A stretch of DNA of 64,000 nucleotides from Simplicispira psychrophila DSM 11588. GTDB taxonomy: Bacteria; Pseudomonadota; Gammaproteobacteria; Burkholderiales; Burkholderiaceae_C. The stretch covers positions 1 through 64,000 of the forward strand of contig NZ_JHYS01000005.1 in assembly GCF_000688255.1 (NCBI RefSeq), given 5' to 3'. Made by a program: the position numbers and the translations under genes. This document shows, one piece after another, positions 54,294-62,871 of the stretch. The notes below the pieces were generated by a model that saw nothing but the letters and a program-made list of their open reading frames with translations, was not told where the DNA came from and ran no database searches. Every line of letters begins with the position of its first letter. Positions within the stretch are counted from its first letter, which is position 1.

Positions 54294-55187
54294 ATGCGTA
54301 TCCTCATCACCGGCGGCACCGGCCTGATTGGCCGGGCATTGTCCGCGCACTGGCGCCAACAAGGCCACGAACTGTGGGTCTGGAGCCGCCGCGCACAAGA
54401 GGTGCCGGCGCTGTGCAGCGGCGCGCGTGGTGTGGCCGCGTTAGAAGACTTGCCCGCTGACCTGGCCCTGGACGCCGTCATCAATCTGGCCGGCGCGCCG
54501 ATTGCCGACAGCCGCTGGAGCGGGGGCCGGCGCCAGTTGCTGTGGCACAGCCGCATCGACCTGACGCGCACGCTGGTGGACTGGCTGGGGCGGCAAGCCA
54601 CGCCGGCGCCAGTGTTGATTTCTGGCTCAGCCGTGGGCTGGTATGGTAACCAAGGTGAAAAACTGCTGGACGAAACCAGTGCCACCGGGCCGGCCGACTT
54701 TGGCAGCCAGCTGTGCATCGCCTGGGAACAAGAAGCCGAGCGCGCACGGCAGTGGGGTGTACGCGTGGTGCTGCTGCGCACCGCGCCGGTGCTATCGCCG
54801 ACGGGTGGTATGTTGGCCAAGCTGCGCCTGCCGTTCAGCCTGGGGCTGGGCGGGCGCCTGGGCAGCGGTCGGCAATGGATGCCCTGGATACACCTGCAAG
54901 ACCAAGTCGCGCTGATTGATTTTTTGCTGCAACACCCCGAGTGCAACGGCGTCTTCAACGCCTGCGGGCCGGGGCTGGTGCGCAACGCCGAGTTCACCCA
55001 GGCCTTGGCCGACGCCCTGCACCGCCCAGCCCTCCTGCCCGCACCGGCCTGGGCGCTGAAGCTGGCGCTGGGCGATATGTCCGTCCTGCTGCTGGGCGGC
55101 CAGCGCCTGCAACCGCGCCGCGCGCAAGAGGCGGGCTTCGTGTTTCGCTACCCCCAGCTGGGCGAGGCGCTGGCGCAGTTGATGTGA
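54294..55187 (+). CDS. TIGR01777 family NAD-dependent epimerase-like protein
   Basis: A 297-aa extended SDR protein (YfcH type). MRILITGGTGLIGRALSAHW is the nucleotide site; VINLAGAPIADSRWSGGRRQLLWHSRIDLTRTLVDWL, SAVGWYGNQGEKLLDET and HLQDQVALIDFLLQHPECNGVFNACGP follow, and LLGGQRLQPRRAQEAGFVFRYP is the usual end. AAGGAG lies 8 bases before ATG 54294. Function not established in the family. Last gene of the MerR unit. Confidence 0.92.
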   Translation: MRILITGGTGLIGRALSAHWRQQGHELWVWSRRAQEVPALCSGARGVAALEDLPADLALDAVINLAGAPIADSRWSGGRRQLLWHSRIDLTRTLVDWLGRQATPAPVLISGSAVGWYGNQGEKLLDETSATGPADFGSQLCIAWEQEAERARQWGVRVVLLRTAPVLSPTGGMLAKLRLPFSLGLGGRLGSGRQWMPWIHLQDQVALIDFLLQHPECNGVFNACGPGLVRNAEFTQALADALHRPALLPAPAWALKLALGDMSVLLLGGQRLQPRRAQEAGFVFRYPQLGEALAQLM

Positions 55188-55188
55188 A

Positions 55189-55210
55189 AAAAGCGCCGAG
55201 TGGCGCTTTT
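55189..55210. terminator. Bidirectional intrinsic terminator
   Basis: AAAAGCGCC (55189-55197), loop GAGT, GGCGCTTTT (55202-55210): a 9-bp stem with A-run on one side and T-run on the other, between the convergent TIGR01777 and ychF genes. It can serve both. Confidence 0.85.
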
Positions 55211-55233
55211 AATTATTTAAAGCTTGAGAGCTT

Positions 55234-56325
55234 TTAGACGTTGAACAAGAAGTTCAGCACGTCGCCGTCCTTGACCACGTATTCTTTGCCTTCAGCACGC
55301 ATCTTGCCGGCGTCTTTGGCGCCCTGCTCGCCCTTGAACTGGATGAAGTCGTCAAAGGCAATGGTCTGGGCGCGGATGAAGCCGCGCTCAAAGTCGCCGT
55401 GGATCACGCCAGCGGCCTGCGGGCCGGTGTCGCCGATGTGGATGGTCCAGGCGCGCACTTCTTTGACGCCGGCGGTGAAGTAGGTTTGCAGGCCCAGCAG
55501 CTTGTAGGCGGCGCGGATCAGGCGGTCCAGGCCCGGCTCGGTCTGGCCGATTTCCGCCAAGAACATTTTTTTGTCCTCATCGTCCATCTCGCTCAGCTCG
55601 GCTTCGATCTTGGCGCAGATGGCGACCACCGGCGCGCCCTGCTTGTCAGCGTATTCGCGCAGGCGGTCGAGGAAGGGGTTGTTCTCAAACCCATCTTCAG
55701 CGACGTTGGCGACAAACATCGCCGGCTTGGCGGTGATCAGCGAAAACTGCTTCACCAAAGGCTGGTCTTCTTTGCTGAATTCCAGCGCGCGCACCGGGAT
55801 GTTCTCGTTCAGCGCGGCCTGGCATTGCTCCAGCAAGGCCACCAGTTTGATGGCGTCCTTGTCACCCGAACGGGCGGTTTTGGTGTGGCGGTGCAGCGCT
55901 TTTTCGACTGTCGCCAGATCGGCCAGGCACAGCTCGGTCTGGATGACTTCGATGTCGGAGATCGGATCGACCTTGCCGGCGACGTGGATCACGTTGTCGT
56001 CTTCAAAGCAGCGCACCACGTTGACGGTGGCGTCAGTTTCGCGGATGTGGGCCAGGAACTTGTTACCCAGGCCTTCTCCGGTGCTGGCACCGGCCACCAG
56101 GCCGGCAATATCGACGAACTCGACGATGGCCGGCACGATGCGCTCGGGAGTGATGATTTCAGCCAGTTGGTGCAGACGCGGATCGGGCACTTCGACCACG
56201 CCAGTGTTCGGCTCAATGGTGCAGAAGGGGTAGTTTTCGGCGGCGATGCCGGCCTTGGTCAGCGCGTTGAAAAGGGTGGACTTGCCGACGTTGGGCAGGC
56301 CCACGATGCCGCATTGGAGGCTCAT
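55234..56325 (-). CDS. ychF: Redox-regulated ATPase/GTPase YchF
   Basis: A 363-aa OBG-family P-loop protein that prefers ATP and binds ribosomes. [48 protein letters not shown] includes Walker A and switch [27 protein letters not shown] is G3. [17 protein letters not shown] and [14 protein letters not shown] belong to the C-terminal TGS domain. Complete and of standard length. Confidence 0.96.
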   Translation of the reverse strand: MSLQCGIVGLPNVGKSTLFNALTKAGIAAENYPFCTIEPNTGVVEVPDPRLHQLAEIITPERIVPAIVEFVDIAGLVAGASTGEGLGNKFLAHIRETDATVNVVRCFEDDNVIHVAGKVDPISDIEVIQTELCLADLATVEKALHRHTKTARSGDKDAIKLVALLEQCQAALNENIPVRALEFSKEDQPLVKQFSLITAKPAMFVANVAEDGFENNPFLDRLREYADKQGAPVVAICAKIEAELSEMDDEDKKMFLAEIGQTEPGLDRLIRAAYKLLGLQTYFTAGVKEVRAWTIHIGDTGPQAAGVIHGDFERGFIRAQTIAFDDFIQFKGEQGAKDAGKMRAEGKEYVVKDGDVLNFLFNV

Positions 56326-56434
56326 GGCAGGGCTTTCTAGGTTTCGGGAGACAAACCCGGCATTTTAGGCCGCTGCGCCAGCCCCCTCCTTTGCTGGCGC
56401 TCAAGCCGGCAAAGTGCCCTCCTACAATGCCGCC

Positions 56435-57562
56435 ATGCCGCAATCCTTTGATGTCTGTATCCGCGGGGCCGGCGTTGTCGGCCGCACCCTGGCCCTGTTG
56501 CTCGCCCGCGAGCGCCTGCGCGTGGCGCTGGTTGCACCGCCGCCCCTCCCCTCTGCCCTTGCCGATGTGCGCGCCTATGCGCTCAACACCGCCTCGCGCC
56601 AGGTGCTCGAATCGCTGCGAAGCTGGCCCGACGCCGCCCATGCCACCGCCATCACGCAAATGCAGGTGTGGGGCGACCAAGGCGCCAGCGTGCGTTTTGA
56701 CGCCGCCGCGCAGGGTGTGCCGGCGCTGACCTGGATTGTCGATGTGCCAGCGCTGGAAGCGCGCTTGGCCGAGGCGGTGCGTTACCAACCACAGGTGGAA
56801 GTGGTCAGCGCGCCAGTACCGGCCACACTGACCGCCATTTGCGAAGGCCGCGCCAGCCGCACGCGCGCCGAATGGGGTGTGGACTTTGACGTCACGCCCT
56901 ACCCGCAGCACGCCATTGCCACGCGCCTAGTATGCGAGCAAGCGCATGGCCAGGTGGCACGTCAGTGGTTTTCGCAGGGCAGCATCCTGGCTTTTTTACC
57001 GTTGGGCGGGGCCGAGGGGAACTCTGTCGCCGTGGTCTGGTCAGTCCCTCCGGAGCAAGTGGCCGGTTTGCTGGCCTTGGACGCCGATACTTTTGCACAA
57101 CGCCTGAAAGCGGCCAGCCATGGAGTCTTGGGCAGCGTGCGCCTGAGCAGTGAGCGCGCCACTTGGCCGCTGCAACTGGCGCAAGCGCGCCAATGGTGCG
57201 GTGCCTTGGCGCCCGAGCAAGGCAGCGGCAGTTGGGTGCTGGCCGGTGATGCGGCGCACAACGTGCATCCGCTGGCCGGACAGGGGCTGAACCTGGGGCT
57301 GGGCGACGTGCAGGCGCTGGCGCAAATTTTGCGTGAGCGCAGCAGTTGGCGCAGCGTCGGCGACCTGCGTCTGCTGCGCCGCTATGAGCGCCAGCGCAAG
57401 GCGGCCATCTTGCCCATGGGGCTGACAACCGATGGGTTGCAGCAATTGTTTTCTCGCCCCGAAGGTCCATTGCAGATGCTGCGCAATTGGGGCATGACCA
57501 GCTTTGAACACAGCGGCCCACTGAAAGACTGGCTTGTCCGCCGCGCCATGGGGTCGCACTGA
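56435..57562 (+). CDS. UbiH/UbiF family FAD-dependent monooxygenase
   Basis: A 375-aa flavoprotein monooxygenase of the ubiquinone hydroxylase family. The N-terminal FAD motif is CIRGAGVVGRTLALLLARE, slightly unusual in having Arg before GAG. VRAYALNTASRQVLESL is the UbiH-like signature, and GDAAHNVHPLAGQGLNLGLGDVQAL the second FAD motif. It probably hydroxylates a ring position of a ubiquinone precursor; which position cannot be told. ATG 56435 is chosen by motif spacing. Confidence 0.88.
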   Translation: MPQSFDVCIRGAGVVGRTLALLLARERLRVALVAPPPLPSALADVRAYALNTASRQVLESLRSWPDAAHATAITQMQVWGDQGASVRFDAAAQGVPALTWIVDVPALEARLAEAVRYQPQVEVVSAPVPATLTAICEGRASRTRAEWGVDFDVTPYPQHAIATRLVCEQAHGQVARQWFSQGSILAFLPLGGAEGNSVAVVWSVPPEQVAGLLALDADTFAQRLKAASHGVLGSVRLSSERATWPLQLAQARQWCGALAPEQGSGSWVLAGDAAHNVHPLAGQGLNLGLGDVQALAQILRERSSWRSVGDLRLLRRYERQRKAAILPMGLTTDGLQQLFSRPEGPLQMLRNWGMTSFEHSGPLKDWLVRRAMGSH

Positions 57563-57597
57563 ACCGCACCCCGCACCTTCCACCCCATTGAATATCC

Positions 57598-58338
57598 ATG
57601 AAACTGCTTCCCTCCCTGCTTGCCGCTGCCGCCGTGGCGCTGGCGTTTTCCGCCCCCGTCTCCGCCCAGGAGAGCACCATCCGCAAAACCCTGGCTGAGC
57701 GTATTCCGCAGCTAGAAAAAATCGATGAAGTACGCAGCACACCGATGTCCGGGCTGTATGAGGTGCGTGTCGGCACCGATGTGTTCTATACCGACGCCAA
57801 GGGCAATTTCTTGATCCAGGGCGAGTTGATCGATACCAAGGCGCGGCGCAATCTGACCGAAGATCGCATTGCCAAACTCAGCGCGGTGGACTTCAGCACC
57901 CTGCCCCTGAAAGACGCCTTCATCACGGTGCGCGGCAATGGCAAGCGCCAGCTGGTGGTGTTTGCCGACCCCAACTGCGGCTACTGCAAGCGCTTTGAAC
58001 GCGATCTGCAAAAGATCGACAACGTCACCGTCCACACCTTCCTTTACCCCATCCTGAGCCCGGACTCGGCCGAAAAATCGCGCAACATCTGGTGCGCCAA
58101 AGATCGCAGCAATACCTGGGACGACTGGATGCTGCGCGACAAGACCCCCGCCGACGCCAGCTGCGACACCGCCGCACTGCAGCGCAACCTGGCCTTTGGC
58201 AAGAAGCACAAGATCACCGGCACACCCACACTGATCTTCAGTGACGGCAGCCGCGTGCCTGGTGCCATCGCTTCTGCCGACTTGGAAAAACGCCTGACCG
58301 ACTCGGCCAGTGCTGCCAGCACCTCCAGCGCCCGCTGA
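57598..58338 (+). CDS. dsbC: Periplasmic disulfide isomerase DsbC
   Basis: A 246-aa exported protein with a signal peptide ending at SAQ (residue 24). It has the N-terminal dimerisation domain and a thioredoxin domain with the active site CGYC (Cys127 and Cys130) and the cis-Pro loop GTPTLIF. A second Cys pair (WCAKD and ASCDT) is also typical of DsbC. It rearranges wrong disulfides in periplasmic proteins. It follows the hydroxylase by 35 bp and precedes the M61 peptidase by 5 bp. Confidence 0.93.
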   Translation: MKLLPSLLAAAAVALAFSAPVSAQESTIRKTLAERIPQLEKIDEVRSTPMSGLYEVRVGTDVFYTDAKGNFLIQGELIDTKARRNLTEDRIAKLSAVDFSTLPLKDAFITVRGNGKRQLVVFADPNCGYCKRFERDLQKIDNVTVHTFLYPILSPDSAEKSRNIWCAKDRSNTWDDWMLRDKTPADASCDTAALQRNLAFGKKHKITGTPTLIFSDGSRVPGAIASADLEKRLTDSASAASTSSAR

Positions 58339-58343
58339 TCGCC

Positions 58344-60173
58344 ATGCCCGCTCGCCACCACCCCGCCAGCGCCGTCCACTACCGCGTCGAAATCGCCGAC
58401 CTGCACGCGCACCTGTTTCGCGTCACGCTGACGGTGGCGGCACCGCAGCCGCTACAGGCACTGTCTTTACCGGTATGGATTCCGGGCAGCTACCTGGTGC
58501 GCGAGTTCAGCAAAAATTTGCAGTCGTTGCGCGCCCAGCAAGGCGGCATGTCCGTGCCGGTGCTGCAACACGACAAGCAGCGCTGGCATGTCGCCTGCGA
58601 CAGCACGCAGCCGCTGGAGGTGCAATACGAGGTCTACGCCAACGACCCCTCGGTGCGCACCGCCAGCCTGGATGCGACGCGCGGCTTTTTTAATGGCACC
58701 AGCCTGTGTCTGGCGGTTGAAGGGCAGATCGACCAGCCTTGCACCCTCGACATCGTTGCTCCTGAAAACATAGCTAATACCGCAGACTGGCATTGCGCTA
58801 CAGGCCTTTTTTCTTTAAATATTGATGCGAGCGGCTTTGGTCTATACCAAGCGGCGGACTACGACGAACTGGTCGATTGCCCGGTCGAAATGGGCAGCTT
58901 CTGGAGCGCCAGCTTCCACGCTGGTGGCGTGGCGCACCGCTTTGTCGTGAGCGGCGCGGCGCCGTCGTTCGATGGCAAGCGCCTGCTGGCCGATGCGCGC
59001 AAGATTTGCCAAACGGCCATCGCCTTCTGGCACGGCAAGGGCAGGCCGCCATTCAAAAATTACCTGTTCCTGCTGAACGCCGTGCACGACGGCTACGGCG
59101 GGCTGGAGCACCACAATTCCACCGCGCTGATTTGCGCCCGCAGCGACCTGCCGCGCAGCAACGCACCACATACCAACGACGGCTACCCCACGCTGCTAGG
59201 CCTGATCAGCCACGAGTATTTCCACGCCTGGAACGTCAAGCGCCTGCGCCCGAGCGAGTTTCGGCACTACGACTACACGCAAGAAAATTACACCGAGCTG
59301 CTGTGGTTCTTTGAGGGTTTCACCAGCTATTACGACGACCTGTTGCTGCGCCGCGCCGGCCTGATCGACGATGCCGCCTATCTCAAGCTGCTGACCAAAG
59401 CCGCGCACCAGGTGTTGCAGGCCCCGGGGCGCCACGTACAGACCGTGGCCCAGGCCAGTTTTGACGCCTGGGTCAAGTTCTACCGCGTGGACGAGAACAC
59501 GGCCAACGCCACCATCAGCTACTACACCAAGGGCGCGCTGGTCGCCCTGTGCCTCGACCTGACGCTGCGCCGCGAAAGCAATAACAACCACACGCTGGAC
59601 GACGTGATGCGCGCGCTGTGGCAGCGCTGCCAGGGTGGCCCGATGGCCGAGAGCGATGTGCGCGCCGTGCTGCAAGAGGTGTCAGGCCGCTCCTTCGACG
59701 CGGAGATCGACGCCTGGGTGCACAGCACCGCCGAGCTGCCACTGGCTGAACTGCTGGCCGCGCACGGCGTCACGCTGCAAGCCGAAGCGCCGCAGCCGGC
59801 GCAGCGCCTGGGCCTGCGCGTGACAGAAAACCACGCGGTACAGATCAAGGCCGTACTGCGCGGCGGTCTGGCCGAGCGCGCCGGCATGGCCGCTGGGGAC
59901 GAATGGCTGGGTATCGAGGTCGAAGGACAGGGCTGGCGGCTTCAGAAGTTGGAACAACTGGCGCTGCTAGCTGGCAACACCACCCCAGTCACTGCACTGG
60001 TCGCGCGCGATGGGCGTTTGCTGCGCCTGCCGCTGCAGCTCCCCAACCCGGCCACATCAGCCACCAGCCGCCCACGCAAAAGTCGCACCAGTGCCGCCGC
60101 TCCGGTCAGCGACACTGTGTCCCTCTGCATCACCGACGCAGCCGCCGTTCAGCGCTGGCTGGCCGCACCCTGA
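58344..60173 (+). CDS. M61 family metallopeptidase with PDZ domain
   Basis: A 609-aa protein. The zinc site is HEYFH (His290, His294) in [19 protein letters not shown], with the third ligand Glu in [17 protein letters not shown]. The N-terminal part is a beta-sandwich; the C-terminal part ([36 protein letters not shown]) is a PDZ domain. M61 glycyl aminopeptidases have this layout. No signal peptide is evident. Residues about 139-160 are encoded by a copy of the dispersed repeat, in frame. Confidence 0.92.
   Translation: MPARHHPASAVHYRVEIADLHAHLFRVTLTVAAPQPLQALSLPVWIPGSYLVREFSKNLQSLRAQQGGMSVPVLQHDKQRWHVACDSTQPLEVQYEVYANDPSVRTASLDATRGFFNGTSLCLAVEGQIDQPCTLDIVAPENIANTADWHCATGLFSLNIDASGFGLYQAADYDELVDCPVEMGSFWSASFHAGGVAHRFVVSGAAPSFDGKRLLADARKICQTAIAFWHGKGRPPFKNYLFLLNAVHDGYGGLEHHNSTALICARSDLPRSNAPHTNDGYPTLLGLISHEYFHAWNVKRLRPSEFRHYDYTQENYTELLWFFEGFTSYYDDLLLRRAGLIDDAAYLKLLTKAAHQVLQAPGRHVQTVAQASFDAWVKFYRVDENTANATISYYTKGALVALCLDLTLRRESNNNHTLDDVMRALWQRCQGGPMAESDVRAVLQEVSGRSFDAEIDAWVHSTAELPLAELLAAHGVTLQAEAPQPAQRLGLRVTENHAVQIKAVLRGGLAERAGMAAGDEWLGIEVEGQGWRLQKLEQLALLAGNTTPVTALVARDGRLLRLPLQLPNPATSATSRPRKSRTSAAAPVSDTVSLCITDAAAVQRWLAAP
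58757..58825. repeat. Dispersed repeat copy inside the M61 peptidase gene
   Basis: TGAAAACATAGCTAATACCG then CAGACTGGCATTGCGCTACAGGCC. It is in frame and codes for about 22 residues ([19 protein letters not shown] region). Confidence 0.5.
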
Positions 60174-60231
60174 ACAAGCGGTTTGGTGCTTGGTTATAGT
60201 GATCGATTCACAACTACAACCGGAGAACACC

Positions 60232-61011
60232 TTGGTCTACGAATGCATTGAAGTTCGCACTGAAGCCGAAAAAGTCGGCATCGTCACGCTCAACCGCCCC
60301 AAGCAACTCAACGCTCTGAACGACCAGCTCATGAACGAGCTGGGGCAGGCACTCCAAGCCTTTGATGCCGACGAAAAGATCGGCTGCATCATCATCACCG
60401 GCAGCGAAAAAGCCTTTGCCGCCGGCGCCGACATCGGCGCCATGGCCACTTACAGCTTTGCCGACGTCTACAAGGGCGACTACATCACCCGCAACTGGGA
60501 ACAGATTCGCAGCATCCGCAAGCCCGTGATTGCTGCTGTCAGCGGCTTCGCCCTGGGCGGCGGCTGCGAACTGGCGATGATGTGCGACTTCATCATTGCC
60601 GCCGACAACGCCAAGTTTGGCCAGCCCGAGATCAAGCTCGGCGTCATCCCCGGCGCCGGCGGCACGCAGCGCCTGCCCCGCGCTGTCGGCAAGGCCAAGG
60701 CCATGGACATGGCCCTCACCGGCCGCATGATGAACGCCGCCGAAGCTGAAAGCGCTGGCCTGGTCAGCCGTGTGGTCGCCGTGGACAAGCTGCAAGAAGA
60801 AGCCCTGGGCGCTGCGCTGATCATCAGCGACTTCTCGCAAATCGCCGTCATGGCCGCCAAGGAATCCGTCAACCGCGCCTTTGAAGGCACGCTGGCCGAT
60901 GGTGTCATGTTTGAGCGCCGCCTGTTCCACGCGCTGTTTGCCACGCAAGACCAAAAAGAAGGCATGGACGCTTTCGTCAACAAGCGCAAAGCTTTATTCA
61001 CACACCAGTAA
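60232..61011 (+). CDS. Enoyl-CoA hydratase
   Basis: A 259-aa crotonase-fold enzyme that hydrates trans-2-enoyl-CoA in fatty-acid beta-oxidation. [23 protein letters not shown] is the start of the fold; [17 protein letters not shown] and [50 protein letters not shown] contain the oxyanion loops and both catalytic Glu residues. TTG 60232 is chosen as start: it has CGGAGA at the right distance and the normal N-terminal length; an upstream ATG adds unrelated sequence. Symbol left blank because several paralogues are alike. Confidence 0.92.
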   Translation: MVYECIEVRTEAEKVGIVTLNRPKQLNALNDQLMNELGQALQAFDADEKIGCIIITGSEKAFAAGADIGAMATYSFADVYKGDYITRNWEQIRSIRKPVIAAVSGFALGGGCELAMMCDFIIAADNAKFGQPEIKLGVIPGAGGTQRLPRAVGKAKAMDMALTGRMMNAAEAESAGLVSRVVAVDKLQEEALGAALIISDFSQIAVMAAKESVNRAFEGTLADGVMFERRLFHALFATQDQKEGMDAFVNKRKALFTHQ

Positions 61012-61035
61012 AAATACCCTATAATTTGCGGCTTC

Positions 61036-61112
61036 GGTGATATAGCTCAGTTGGTTAGAGCGCAGCATTCATAATGCTGATGTCGGTGGTTCAAATCCAC
61101 CTATCACCACCA
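61036..61112 (+). tRNA. tRNA-Met (anticodon CAU, elongator)
   Basis: A 77-base cloverleaf with encoded CCA. Acceptor GGTGATA/TATCACC, D-arm GCTC/GAGC, anticodon stem AGCAT/ATGCT with loop TCATA giving CAU, T-arm GGTGG-TTCAAAT-CCACC. The elongator Met assignment rests on the acceptor and D-arm; a lysidine-modified tRNA-Ile(CAU) is the less likely alternative. Confidence 0.9.
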
Positions 61113-61120
61113 AATACCAA

Positions 61121-61154
61121 ACCCGCACAGTGCAAGCTGTGCGGGTTTTTTATT
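61121..61154 (+). terminator. Intrinsic terminator after tRNA-Met
   Basis: ACCCGCACAG (61121-61130), loop TGCAAG, CTGTGCGGGT (61137-61146) with six T from 61146. A strong Rho-independent terminator 9 bases after the tRNA. Confidence 0.92.
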
Positions 61155-61307
61155 GGGCCAGGGGTGCCCCGGTAAAATCGGCACCCTCCCCGCCTTTCCT
61201 ACAGCCACTGGATACACACCATGATTCGCTGCATGGCACGGCTTCGCGCTATCTGCTCACCGCCTGGATCCTGAGCCCCGCGAAGCCGCGCAAAAGCGCT
61301 CCACACC

Positions 61308-62639
61308 ATGACCAAAAAAGTATTTATCAAGACCTTCGGCTGCCAGATGAACGAGTACGACTCGGACAAAATGCTGGACGTGCTGCACGCCGCCGAAGGC
61401 TACGAAACCACACAAGACGTCGAAGAAGCCGACCTGATTTTGTTCAACACCTGCTCGGTGCGCGAGAAGGCGCAAGAGAAAGTCTTTAGCGACCTGGGCC
61501 GCATCAAACACCTCAAGGCCAAGGGCGTGAAAATTGGCGTCGGCGGCTGCGTTGCCAGCCAAGAAGGCGCCGCCATCATCCAGCGCGCGCCCTATGTGGA
61601 CGTGGTGTTTGGCCCACAAACCCTGCACCGCCTACCTGAGCTGCTCAACCAGCGCACGCTGCAAAACCGCGCGCAGGTCGATATCAGCTTTCCTGAGATT
61701 GAAAAGTTCGACCACCTGCCACCCGCGCGCGTCGAGGGCTCCAGCGCTTTTGTATCGATCATGGAAGGCTGCAGTAAATATTGCAGCTACTGTGTGGTGC
61801 CGTACACGCGCGGCGAAGAAGTCTCACGTCCGTTTGACGACGTACTGGTCGAAGTCGCCGGCCTGGCCGACCAGGGCGTGAAAGAAGTCACGCTGCTGGG
61901 CCAGAACGTCAATGCCTACCAAGGAAAGATGGGCGACAGCGCAGAGATTGCCGACTTTGCGCTGCTGCTGGAATATGTGTCCGAGATTCCCGGCATCGAG
62001 CGCGTGCGCTACACCACCAGCCACCCGAACGAATTCACGCCGCGCCTGATTGCCGCCTATGCCGAGCTGCCAAAATTAGTCAGCCACCTGCACCTGCCGG
62101 TACAACACGGCAGCGACCGCATCCTGATGGCGATGAAGCGAGGCTATACCGCTATGGAATACAAGAGCACCATCCGCAAGCTGCGCGCCATCCGTCCGGA
62201 CATGGCGATGAGCAGTGACTTCATCGTCGGCTTTCCAGGCGAAACCGAAGAAGACTTTGCCAAGATGATGAAGCTGATCGACGACATCCACTTCGACAAC
62301 AGCTTCAGCTTCATCTTCAGCCCACGCCCCGGCACACCGGCCGCCAACCTGCACGACGACACACCACACGACGTCAAACTGCGCCGCCTGCACACCTTGC
62401 AAGCGGCGATCAACGCCAACATCAAGTCCATCAGCGAAAGTCGCCTGGGCACGGTACAGCGCCTGTTGGTGGAAGGAGCTTCCAAGCGCGATGCCAGCGA
62501 GCTGATGGGTCGCACCGAGTGCAATCGTGTCGTCAACTTCGTCGGCCAGCAGCGCCTGGTGGGACAAATGGTGGACGTGACGATTACCGAAGCCAAGGCC
62601 TACACGCTGCGCGGCGAGGTACTGACCTTGGCCGCCTGA
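61308..62639 (+). CDS. miaB: tRNA-2-methylthio-N6-dimethylallyladenosine synthase MiaB
   Basis: A 443-aa radical-SAM methylthiotransferase acting on A37 of tRNAs. The N-terminal MTTase domain begins [20 protein letters not shown] with Cys12. The radical-SAM motif is Cys155, Cys159 and Cys162 in GCSKYCSYC. The C-terminal TRAM domain includes [21 protein letters not shown]. Standard length. Confidence 0.96.
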   Translation: MTKKVFIKTFGCQMNEYDSDKMLDVLHAAEGYETTQDVEEADLILFNTCSVREKAQEKVFSDLGRIKHLKAKGVKIGVGGCVASQEGAAIIQRAPYVDVVFGPQTLHRLPELLNQRTLQNRAQVDISFPEIEKFDHLPPARVEGSSAFVSIMEGCSKYCSYCVVPYTRGEEVSRPFDDVLVEVAGLADQGVKEVTLLGQNVNAYQGKMGDSAEIADFALLLEYVSEIPGIERVRYTTSHPNEFTPRLIAAYAELPKLVSHLHLPVQHGSDRILMAMKRGYTAMEYKSTIRKLRAIRPDMAMSSDFIVGFPGETEEDFAKMMKLIDDIHFDNSFSFIFSPRPGTPAANLHDDTPHDVKLRRLHTLQAAINANIKSISESRLGTVQRLLVEGASKRDASELMGRTECNRVVNFVGQQRLVGQMVDVTITEAKAYTLRGEVLTLAA

Positions 62640-62795
62640 GGTCTGGCGGGGGCTGCGCTGCGAGATTCCATGAACGATGGAAGGGACGCAATCACGTCCC
62701 GCTCTATCACCGGGTGCGCAGTGGGCAGCAAACCTTATCTGGCAAACCCCTCAGTTTGGCCTGTTACTACTTGTGATGGTTTAATTCAAAAAGAC

Positions 62796-62833
62796 ACAAC
62801 CATAGGTTGTCAAAAAAGAAACCGCAACCTATG
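62796..62833 (+). promoter_or_regulatory. Mutually exclusive hairpins upstream of the methyl-accepting gene
   Basis: ACAACC (62796-62801) can pair with GGTTGT (62805-62810) around a 3-base loop; alternatively CATAGGTTG (62801-62809) pairs perfectly with CAACCTATG (62825-62833). The two structures share bases and cannot coexist. They lie 39 bases before the ATG at 62872. It might be an attenuator or protein-binding site; no known riboswitch is recognised. Confidence 0.4.
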
Positions 62834-62871
62834 CAAGCCACCGGCAGGCCCCTTGTTTACATTCGATTTTC

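Noticed and set aside
53558-54997. Minus-strand open frame of 479 codons opposite the SDR and TIGR01777 genes
   Set aside because: It spans two real plus-strand genes with clear domains and shows no coding features of its own.
61036-61112. tRNA-Ile(CAU) instead of tRNA-Met
   Set aside because: The anticodon fits both, but the GGTGATA acceptor stem and arms look like elongator Met; left as a stated alternative.
62683-62745. Possible GEMM (c-di-GMP) riboswitch before the receptor-like gene
   Set aside because: GGGACGCAA and GGGCAGCAAACC resemble parts of the GEMM-I consensus, but they appear in the wrong order and spacing, and the conserved paired arms cannot be drawn.
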